DNA from: a virus
Strand: one strand, 5' to 3'
DNA length: 64,000 nt
IMG/VR virus record: IMGVR_UViG_3300025383_000011
Coordinates: 62,001-126,000 of that record
The notes under the pieces were generated by a model, which made no database searches, was not told the DNA's origin, and worked only from the letters and a program-made list of their open reading frames with translations. A program made the translations under genes and the position numbers. Positions 29,257 through 35,814 of the stretch are shown here, in pieces; positions within the stretch are counted from its first letter, which is position 1; every line of letters begins with the position of its first letter.

Positions 29257-29284
29257 TTACATACACCATTTATCAATCTATAAT
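29257..29284 (+). promoter_or_regulatory. Sigma70-like promoter of gp46
   Basis: TTACAT, 16-nt spacer, TATAAT (perfect -10). The -10 box ends 8 nt before the gp46 ATG at 29293, with no ribosome site between. Confidence 0.6.
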
Positions 29285-29292
29285 GTAGACTA

Positions 29293-31062
29293 ATGTTTAA
29301 AATAAAAACTCTAACGGTTCGAAACTTCATGAGTGTGGGCAATACCACACAAGCAGTTGATTTTGATCGACAAGATCTCACTTTGGTCTTGGGCGAAAAT
29401 TTAGATTTGGGCGGTGATGATTCGGGTGCTCGTAACGGCACAGGCAAAACCACCATTATCAATGCACTCAGTTATGCCTTGTACGGCAATGCTCTTACCA
29501 ACATCAAAAAAGACAACTTGATCAACAAAACCAATAGTAAAGGAATGATGGTCACTATTGATTTTGAAAAAGACGGCGAAGCATATCGCATCGAGCGCGG
29601 ACGTAAGCCTGGTGTTATGAAATTCTGGGTAGGTGATCAAGAAAAAGAAATTACCGATGATGCGCAGGGTGATAGTAGAGAAACACAGGCCGAAATAGAA
29701 CGTATGTTGGGCATGAGTCACGAAATGTTCAAACACATTGTGGCGCTCAACACCTACACCGAACCATTCCTTAGTTTAAAAGCCAATGACCAGCGCACCA
29801 TCATTGAACAATTATTGGGCATTACACTATTGAGTGAAAAAGCCGACAATCTCAAAGAAGCAAACAAAGCAACCAAGGATGCTATCACACAAGAGGAATT
29901 CCGTATCAAAGCCGTGGGCGATGCCAACAAGCGTATTGAAGAACAAATTGAAGCATTGAAGCGCAGACAGACTTTGTGGAATAACAAACACGATGAAGAG
30001 ATCGATAAGATTCAAACGGCGATCGAAGAACTACAGAGGATCGACATTCAGGCCGAAATTCAGGCACACCAAGCGTTTAAGACGTGGGATCAAACTAGAA
30101 AGGATCTCAATGAACTATCGACGGCGATTGGTCGGACAAAGCTGGACCTGGCCCGCGAGGAAAAAACCATTGCCAAGGTATCTGCAGAACTTGTTTCGCT
30201 GGAAAATCACACGTGTCATACCTGTGGTCAAGAGTTCCACGACGAAAAGCACCAACAGGTGTTGGGATCGAAGCAGAGAGATTTGGCGACAGCAGAGGAA
30301 AATCAGAGAACCTATGCTGCCACTTTGGACGAACTACAGCAGGCTCACACCGGGCTGGGCACTCTGGGTCCACGGCCTGTGACATTTTACGACACCGAAA
30401 GCGAAGCTATACAACATCAGGCCACTGTGGACAATTTGATCAAACAGTTGACTGCCAAGGCAGCTGAAAATGATCCGTATACCGAACAAATTGCAGAAAT
30501 GCAAGCAACTGCTGTGGAAGAAATCAATTTTGATACCATCAACGAGTTGACCAATCTACGAGATCATCAAGAGTTCCTGCTTAAACTGTTGACCAACAAA
30601 GATTCATTTATTCGCAAACGTATTATTGATCAGAACCTAAGTTATTTAAATGCCCGCTTGGGACAATACTTGGACCGTATTGGCTTACCACACACAGTCA
30701 AGTTCAACAACGATTTGACTGTGAGTATTACAGAGTTGGGACGAGACCTAGACTTTGACAACTTGAGTCGCGGTGAACGCAATCGTTTGATCTTGAGCTT
30801 GAGTTGGGCGTTCCGTGACGTTTGGGAAAGTCTATATCAACCTATTAACCTACTGTTCATTGATGAGTTAGTGGATTCGGGTATGGATAGTTCGGGTGTT
30901 GAAAATGCGCTGGCCGTCTTAAAAAAGATGAGTCGCGAAGCACACAAGAGTATATGGCTAGTAAGCCACAAAGACGAATTGTCTGGACGTGTAAACAATA
31001 CGTTACACGTGGTCAAAGAAAATGGATACACAAGTTACAACACCGACATTGACATTGCTTGA
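29293..31062 (+). CDS. gp46: Recombination endonuclease ATPase subunit gp46 (Rad50-like)
   Basis: 589 aa, near the T4 size (560). Walker A is GARNGTGKTT (residues 45-54), with a short insertion (LDLGGDDSG) just before it. Two coiled-coil arms flank a zinc hook C308-H-T-C311. The ABC signature is LSRGERNRLILSLSWAF and Walker B INLLFIDELVDSGMDSSG, followed by the H-loop VSHK. It forms the gp46/47 complex that processes DNA ends. Its last 41 nt overlap the next radical SAM gene. The start MFKIKTLTVRNFMSVGN is the conserved family N-terminus. Confidence 0.96.
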   Translation: MFKIKTLTVRNFMSVGNTTQAVDFDRQDLTLVLGENLDLGGDDSGARNGTGKTTIINALSYALYGNALTNIKKDNLINKTNSKGMMVTIDFEKDGEAYRIERGRKPGVMKFWVGDQEKEITDDAQGDSRETQAEIERMLGMSHEMFKHIVALNTYTEPFLSLKANDQRTIIEQLLGITLLSEKADNLKEANKATKDAITQEEFRIKAVGDANKRIEEQIEALKRRQTLWNNKHDEEIDKIQTAIEELQRIDIQAEIQAHQAFKTWDQTRKDLNELSTAIGRTKLDLAREEKTIAKVSAELVSLENHTCHTCGQEFHDEKHQQVLGSKQRDLATAEENQRTYAATLDELQQAHTGLGTLGPRPVTFYDTESEAIQHQATVDNLIKQLTAKAAENDPYTEQIAEMQATAVEEINFDTINELTNLRDHQEFLLKLLTNKDSFIRKRIIDQNLSYLNARLGQYLDRIGLPHTVKFNNDLTVSITELGRDLDFDNLSRGERNRLILSLSWAFRDVWESLYQPINLLFIDELVDSGMDSSGVENALAVLKKMSREAHKSIWLVSHKDELSGRVNNTLHVVKENGYTSYNTDIDIA

Positions 31063-32026
31063 TCATCATCGTATACATATCGAAGTCAGTAGCAAATGTA
31101 CTTTGAAATGTCCACGCTGTCCTCGCACGGAGTTACGGCCCGAAGCACTCAACAGAGAAATTAGCCTGCTTGAGTTTCAACGTGCTTTTACTGCGGACCT
31201 GTTGAGTGAAATAGATGAAATAACATTCTGTGGTGACATTGGCGATCCCATCTATGCCAAAGACTTTTTAGAAATTGTTAGATATATTAAAACTAGTCGG
31301 TTTGATACTCGTTTGGTCATTGTTACCAACGGTAGTTATAAAGATACCAGCTGGTGGATTGAACTAGGCGAACTGTTAAACAATGATGATACTGTAACAT
31401 TCAGTGTTGACGGGTGGGATCAAGAATCAAACGAGCAATATAGAGTTAACAGCAACTTCGAAAGTATCATACGTGGTGCTAAAGCCTTACGTGCCAATAG
31501 TAATTGTATTATGAATTGGTCGGCTATCTACTTTAACTTTAATGAAAAAGAAATGGGCCATATACAAAATCTAGCACAAGAGCTAGGATTTGATACGTTT
31601 GACGCTGTACACAGTACTAAATTTGATGGTGCGTACTTAATTAATGGCACTGATCCACTTAAGCCAAGTCCAATGTATATCGCTGCATCAGGTAAGTATC
31701 GTGTTTCTAGATTGCCCATTAGTGATCGTGGCGGTAATCGCACACTACTGCGCCGACATCCTACTCGGGCTGCACACCCGTGGGCTCGCTGTATTAACGG
31801 TGACAAAGAAATGTTTATCAATGTAGACGGACTGGTATTTCCTTGCCCTTGGTTCAACTCGGGCTATATGTACAACGACTTTGTAGAAAAATATAGAGAT
31901 CAAATCAACATCAAGACTCGTACTCTTAAAGAAATACTACAGGACCCGCTGTGGGAAGAGCTGTATACCAGATTTGAAGTAGCACCATTAGATATTTGCA
32001 AACACAAGTGTAGAGATGCCCAATAA
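31022..32026 (+). CDS. Radical SAM protein with SPASM-like C-terminus (copy A2)
   Basis: 334 aa from ATG 31022, which overlaps gp46 by 41 nt. A TTG at 31052 would shorten the overlap, and the conserved part (RIHIEVSSKC) begins only at residue 17, so the start is not certain. The cluster motif is C26-x3-C30-x2-C33 (KCTLKCPRCPRTE). It then has FCGDIGDP, IVTNG and a C-terminal FINVDGLVFPCPWF with ICKHKC near the end, a SPASM-type Cys set. It aligns along its length with A1 at 25690-26679. It is followed by a B-type partner with an 11-nt overlap, repeating the A-B order of the first pair. Substrate unknown. Confidence 0.83.
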   Translation: MDTQVTTPTLTLLDHHRIHIEVSSKCTLKCPRCPRTELRPEALNREISLLEFQRAFTADLLSEIDEITFCGDIGDPIYAKDFLEIVRYIKTSRFDTRLVIVTNGSYKDTSWWIELGELLNNDDTVTFSVDGWDQESNEQYRVNSNFESIIRGAKALRANSNCIMNWSAIYFNFNEKEMGHIQNLAQELGFDTFDAVHSTKFDGAYLINGTDPLKPSPMYIAASGKYRVSRLPISDRGGNRTLLRRHPTRAAHPWARCINGDKEMFINVDGLVFPCPWFNSGYMYNDFVEKYRDQINIKTRTLKEILQDPLWEELYTRFEVAPLDICKHKCRDAQ

Positions 32027-33320
32027 AAATATATTCTGTAACATACCTTGGTATGAGATCCATATCAATCACGACGGCAGTTATGACCTCTGTGGTTGTA
32101 TGACTGAATTGATTACCGAAACAGATCAAGCCAAGGTTTGGAACATACGCAACTATAGTGTGGACGAATACTGGAACAGCCGCCGACTGCGAGATGAACG
32201 CTTGCAAAAAATGTCAGACACACCTAATCCAGCCTGTGCTATCTGCCAACACCAAGACTCAATTGGCAGTCACAGCAAGCGTATCAAGGAAAACCTAAAG
32301 AGTGTGCTGTTTAACGATCTCAACTTCAACAAGAGTTTCGATCAAAGTCCGCACAGAACCATATTTGAACACAGCCTGCACAACGACGGTGAGACCACTA
32401 CACGGCCGGTCAGTTATCATTTGAGTTTGGGCAACGAATGTGACCTAGCCTGCATTATGTGTAGTCCATACAGCAGTTTTAAACTGGCACAAGACTACCG
32501 AGCCTTGGGTTGGATACAGGATGCTCGTAGATTAAATTGGACCGATGATCCTGCGATTTGGGATCAGATGTGTGCAACATTGTTGGCCACAGACTTGGTT
32601 AATCTGCACATTATCGGCGGTGAACCCACCATTAACAAGCGTTTTCATCAACTGATTGACACCTTGGTTGCTGCAGGGCACACCAACTACAGTTTTAGCT
32701 TTACCACCAATGGTATGCACGATTTAACAGAGTTATGGCCCAAGTTGGCGCAATTTAAACGTGCCGAAGTCAGTTTCAGTATCGAAACCATGAGTAAAAC
32801 CAACGACTACATTCGTTATGGCAGTACGTTTGAAACCTTGATCGACAACATTGCACAGGCACGCAGAGATGCGCCCACAAACGTGGATTTTGTTATACGT
32901 ACTGTGCCTACATTTTTGACTATCACAGAATATGTGGATGTCATTGAATGGTGTGCGGCACAAGGGCTAGTAGTTGACAGTTATTTTGCCACAGATCCAG
33001 TCTGGCAACAGATCAAAATCTTGCCCAAATCGATCAAACAAATGTTGCAAAAAGATTTTGAGCAGTTGCTGACAAAACTGAATCGACTAAAACAGGACAG
33101 GCCAGCTGGCATGACCAATTGGCGTAATCCAGCTTATGCACTAGAAAACTGTATCAAAGAAACAGAAAGCAGTATTGCTAGCTTGCAACACACAGAAGAT
33201 TATGTGGACCTGAGACGCGAAGCGGCACGTAGATTGCGCGAATTAGACACCCGACGTGGCACTGACGTGACTGCTCAATTTCCCATACTAAAAGATTTTT
33301 TAATAGAATATGGCTACTAA
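32016..33320 (+). CDS. Twitch-domain radical SAM protein (copy B2)
   Basis: 434 aa. The N-terminal twitch-type Cys set is C8 (IFCNIPWYEIHINHDGSYDL), C26/C28 and C74-x2-C77. The radical SAM motif is C142-x3-C146-x2-C149 (ECDLACIMC), then IIGGEP and FTTNG. A helical, charged C-terminal extension (residues about 340-434, with ESSIASLQHTEDYVDLRREA) is absent from B1. The SSF/SSL-type segment after the third Cys and the GGEP spacing match B1 closely, so the two are paralogues. It overlaps A2 and the following gene by 11 nt each, which indicates a tightly coupled operon. Confidence 0.84.
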   Translation: MPNKNIFCNIPWYEIHINHDGSYDLCGCMTELITETDQAKVWNIRNYSVDEYWNSRRLRDERLQKMSDTPNPACAICQHQDSIGSHSKRIKENLKSVLFNDLNFNKSFDQSPHRTIFEHSLHNDGETTTRPVSYHLSLGNECDLACIMCSPYSSFKLAQDYRALGWIQDARRLNWTDDPAIWDQMCATLLATDLVNLHIIGGEPTINKRFHQLIDTLVAAGHTNYSFSFTTNGMHDLTELWPKLAQFKRAEVSFSIETMSKTNDYIRYGSTFETLIDNIAQARRDAPTNVDFVIRTVPTFLTITEYVDVIEWCAAQGLVVDSYFATDPVWQQIKILPKSIKQMLQKDFEQLLTKLNRLKQDRPAGMTNWRNPAYALENCIKETESSIASLQHTEDYVDLRREAARRLRELDTRRGTDVTAQFPILKDFLIEYGY

Positions 33321-33753
33321 TTTAAAGTTTAGCATAACTGTAGATCCTGTGGGCTATGCGGACCGCTGGCCAGAGTTTTATATCAAAATTGATGACCACC
33401 TTCAGGATCGGGGTGTGTTGCGAGACACAGCCACTTACAACTTTGACGTCTCGCTCCAAGACGGTAACCACACTATTGCAGTTGGGTTTACCAACAAGCT
33501 GGATGATGATACTCGGGTTGAGAACAATCAAATTGTGGCCGACAAAGCAGTCGTAGTCAAAACTGTCAACATTGAAGGGTACGAGTTGGCTGATTTCATC
33601 TATCGTGGACGTTATTTCCTTATAGGTAGAGAAACAATGTCCAGCAATTACCTCAGTTGGAATGGTGAATGGCGTTTGGATATTACCACTCCAATTTTTA
33701 CTTGGATACACGAAACACAGCAGTTGGGCTGGATTTACGGGAAAAAATTATGA
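33310..33753 (+). CDS. Small beta-sandwich protein at end of radical SAM cluster
   Basis: 147 aa, predominantly beta-strand. The pattern W-P-E-FYIKIDD, then YNFDVSLQDGNHTIAVGFTN, DDTRVENNQIVADKAVVVK and VNIEG resembles calcium-dependent carbohydrate-binding modules (CBM36/60 type), where Asp/Asn-rich turns bind calcium. The similarity is by eye and the function is inferred. It overlaps the B2 stop by 11 nt, so it is co-translated with the radical SAM genes. It could bind their substrate or be a virion surface protein that they modify. No signal peptide or membrane segment is seen. Confidence 0.5.
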   Translation: MATNLKFSITVDPVGYADRWPEFYIKIDDHLQDRGVLRDTATYNFDVSLQDGNHTIAVGFTNKLDDDTRVENNQIVADKAVVVKTVNIEGYELADFIYRGRYFLIGRETMSSNYLSWNGEWRLDITTPIFTWIHETQQLGWIYGKKL

Positions 33754-33783
33754 CATTCTTGTTACGATGATAACTAAGCATGA

Positions 33784-34212
33784 ATGACCTGGCTTTTCGA
33801 GAACTCCCTTGTAGAAACTCTACCCGAAGACTGTGTTGGTTTTGTTTATTTGATTACAAATAAGCTGACCGGCAGGATGTATGTTGGAAAAAAATTGGCC
33901 AAGTTTAGCAAGACCACTTACCGAATGGTCAAACTAAAAAATGGCAAAAAGAAACGTAAAAAAATCAAGGGAAAAATAGATTCAGACTGGCAAACATATT
34001 ATGGCTCGAATACGGAATTAAACAAGGATGTGGCTGAACTGGGCGAAGAAAATTTTACAAGAGAAATACTGTATTATTGTCGAAGCAAAGCTGAATGCAG
34101 CTACATCGAAGCAAGGGAACAATTTTCACGCAAAGTGTTAGAAACAACAAATTATTATAACGGACACATACAGGTTCGTGTACACGGCTCACACATTATC
34201 AACAAGATATAA
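33784..34212 (+). CDS. GIY-YIG nuclease (free-standing homing-endonuclease type)
   Basis: 142 aa. The N-terminal GIY-YIG domain reads GFVYLITNKLTGRMYVGKK (residues 19-37). A very basic loop NGKKKRKKIKGK (53-64) follows, then DSDWQTYYGSN, and a helix with YIEAREQFSRKVL that supplies the conserved Glu. Similar small GIY-YIG proteins with a SDW...YGS segment occur as free-standing genes in many T4-type phages. The DNA-binding domain, if any, is minimal. The gene stands alone between the radical SAM operon and a structured noncoding stretch, with no visible ribosome site. It does not interrupt a recognisable gene. Confidence 0.85.
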   Translation: MTWLFENSLVETLPEDCVGFVYLITNKLTGRMYVGKKLAKFSKTTYRMVKLKNGKKKRKKIKGKIDSDWQTYYGSNTELNKDVAELGEENFTREILYYCRSKAECSYIEAREQFSRKVLETTNYYNGHIQVRVHGSHIINKI

Positions 34213-34684
34213 TCTTCAGACAACAAGTCTAAATGCATTAAAACCCAATATTATACAGTAATGGCTCGCACAGGCTAAACACGTGTGCCTACGACAACTC
34301 GATGACAAGAGGGACGGAAATCTTGCCGCTGTAGCAAGTGCTCAATCACTATCCTTAACAGGACGAAGATCGCTAATTGCCGCGGTTTGATTGTTTGAAG
34401 ATTATATAAGGCTAAAAAGACGTGCTAGTGATAGCACACGTTGGTATTGAATGTTAGCGTATTTGATATTGACCGCCGTTGTAAAAGACGCATCTCGAGG
34501 TACCGGACAACCGCCTCTGTAATGGTGTAACGCTAAGTGACTGTGCTACTCGGATAATGCTACAGATCTATACTTTGCCCTGAGCGGGCAAAGTGTGACC
34601 AATTAATCTGGATAATACTGAAAAACATCAAAGAAGAAAAACATTTCTGAACGAAGTGAAAGAAATAGATTAGCGTAGCTAATC
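34213..34684 (+). ncRNA. Hairpin-rich noncoding stretch, possible structured RNA
   Basis: No open frame above 60 codons is found on either strand across 470 nt. Visible inverted repeats on the plus strand are a 9-bp stem ACTTTGCCC/GGGCAAAGT at 34572-34594, GTGCTA/TAGCAC around 34422-34437, GCACA/TGTGC at 34268-34288, CTTGC/GCAAG at 34322-34338, and TTAGCGT (34454) with ACGCTAA (34529), which could close a larger domain. TATTAT/TTATAC near 34249 could serve as a -10 box, but no good -35 was found. The stretch ends in a perfect 8-bp hairpin at 34667-34685. No tRNA, tmRNA or group I intron core could be recognised. The strand is assumed from the upstream gene direction. Confidence 0.4.
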
Positions 34685-34685
34685 T
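34667..34685. terminator. Hairpin between convergent genes
   Basis: AGATTAGC-GTA-GCTAATCT, a perfect 8-bp stem abutting the stop of the leftward 72-aa gene. The minus-strand side is followed by ATTTCTTTC (U-rich), so it would best terminate the leftward gp26 transcript. Confidence 0.5.
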
Positions 34686-34903
34686 TAAAAGAATGGTAAC
34701 CCCGATTCTTTAGTAACTTTCATATTTTCTTTGACTATTTGAGCAATGATTTCTCGTTCTTCAGGACTCAACGCCATGGCATCTTCATATGTGAGCCCAC
34801 CTCTCATATGCCAACTCAATCTCAGTGCTTCTTCTTTTATGGCTCTTGTATCTTTTTCGTAACGATCAATTAGATCAACCACTTCCTGGTGCGATAAAGT
34901 CAA
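34685..34903 (-). CDS. gp51-like baseplate hub assembly protein
   Basis: 72 aa, mostly helical. It shows LRLSWHMRGGLTYEDAMALS, then PEEREIIAQIV and the ending TKESGLPFF. A small protein with this W-x-MRGG...S-x-x-ER...GLPFF layout follows gp26 in many T4-type phages and is annotated as gp51 or as a tail-assembly chaperone. The start is 5 nt after the gp26 stop, so the two are one transcript. gp51 equivalence is from pattern memory and position; confirmation would need a profile search. Confidence 0.65.
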   Translation of the reverse strand: MTLSHQEVVDLIDRYEKDTRAIKEEALRLSWHMRGGLTYEDAMALSPEEREIIAQIVKENMKVTKESGLPFF

Positions 34904-34908
34904 GAGCC

Positions 34909-35748
34909 TTACGCGAAAAAAGTTGAGTAGTCAAACTCTAGAGGTGTTTCGTATTCGTTTTTACAGCCGGTGCAACTCAATTTGGTTAAGGGCAATGCAC
35001 CTTCTTTGGCCATTTCTGACAAACGAGTTTCTAACAATTTGGTAACACGTCCGTCGGCATTGGCATAAAATTCTTTGATATGCTCGCGGTCGCTCACTCG
35101 TGTACCGTCGCTGAGTTCGATATAGTCGGTGCTGTTGACCAATAACTCATTGGCTAATGCTAGCAGTTTTTTCATACTGGCTGCCAATTTGGCATTACGC
35201 ACATCTTCGTCTTCGTTGGTACTGTTGATGGTTTGTAGAATACGCTGTTCTTCGTACTGTACCAAATTACTGGCAGTAACACTGAAGTAAATCTGTGGTT
35301 TGGTGTAAATTTTAAGATCTTCAAATTCAACCGGTTGACTATAATCGGGGCTTTTGACTTTTGAGATCAGGCCTGACAGATCAACGTTGTATTCGTGATT
35401 TTCGCCGCAACTGGGGCATTTGGTTGAAATGGTCATGGCATTGCCGTAGCTGGCCATACGGATAGCTATTAACACAGTATCAACGTCAATACTGGGCATT
35501 TTCCAAGCATCAACAATGCTGGGGCAACAGCTCTGGATCACACTGACAACGCCGGCGCCGTTTAGTAGTGCATCTGGTGTCTTAAGGGTGATTTCGTCGC
35601 CGGCAGTCATTGGGTACACTGGTATTTCTCCAGTAACTGGTAAATCTAAACTGTTTTCTGCCCAGAATTTACCGTCGCTTGGCAATCTGATGTGCATAAC
35701 AGGTTTTCTAAAGTGCTTTGACAACGGATTGTTAGGTTTTGTATCCAT
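34909..35748 (-). CDS. gp26: Baseplate hub protein gp26
   Basis: 279 aa, compared with 208 in T4. It carries the T4 baseplate-protein family features: MTAGDEITLKTPDALLNGAG, then SCCPSIVDAWKMPSIDVDTV and LIAIRMASYG. There are two CxxC pairs, CPSC (about residue 118) and CTGC near the C-terminus, which could bind zinc. A lysine/leucine helix region with MKKLLALANELL follows. It is led by a canonical late box (35788-35781) 27 nt beyond the predicted leader start, and it is divergent from the tape-measure gene. Confidence 0.85.
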   Translation of the reverse strand: MDTKPNNPLSKHFRKPVMHIRLPSDGKFWAENSLDLPVTGEIPVYPMTAGDEITLKTPDALLNGAGVVSVIQSCCPSIVDAWKMPSIDVDTVLIAIRMASYGNAMTISTKCPSCGENHEYNVDLSGLISKVKSPDYSQPVEFEDLKIYTKPQIYFSVTASNLVQYEEQRILQTINSTNEDEDVRNAKLAASMKKLLALANELLVNSTDYIELSDGTRVSDREHIKEFYANADGRVTKLLETRLSEMAKEGALPLTKLSCTGCKNEYETPLEFDYSTFFA

Positions 35749-35759
35749 ATTTTAATTCC

Positions 35760-35767
35760 CATAAATA
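35760..35767 (+). promoter_or_regulatory. Late promoter box CATAAATA (rightward, tape measure)
   Basis: CATAAATA. Predicted +1 near 35773, 42 nt before ATG 35815. It forms a divergent pair with the leftward box at 35781-35788. Confidence 0.6.
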
Positions 35768-35780
35768 ATTGATATAACTA

Positions 35781-35788
35781 TATTTATA
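35781..35788 (-). promoter_or_regulatory. Late promoter box TATAAATA (leftward, gp26)
   Basis: TATAAATA, a perfect match to the T4 late consensus. Predicted +1 near 35775, 27 nt before the gp26 ATG at 35748. Confidence 0.7.
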
Positions 35789-35814
35789 GGTAAAAATACC
35801 CTGGTGTTTAAAAG

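Noticed and set aside
25690-33320. QueE-type radical SAM enzyme of 7-deazaguanine DNA modification
   Set aside because: QueE has a longer spacing after the first Cys, and no queC, queD or folE partner is in the window. All four proteins here have the standard CxxxCxxC.
33754-33783. Early promoter ahead of the GIY-YIG gene
   Set aside because: ATGACA and GATAAC can be found, but the 13-nt spacing is too short for a sigma70-type promoter.
34213-34684. Group I intron, tRNA or tmRNA in the noncoding stretch
   Set aside because: No P7/R-S core pairing, T-arm motif or CCA end could be found by eye, and the flanking sequences do not join into one gene.
34685-35748. Programmed frameshift linking gp26 and the 72-aa protein, as in some tail chaperones
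   Set aside because: A stop and a separate ATG lie 5 nt apart, and no slippery heptamer was seen at the end of gp26.
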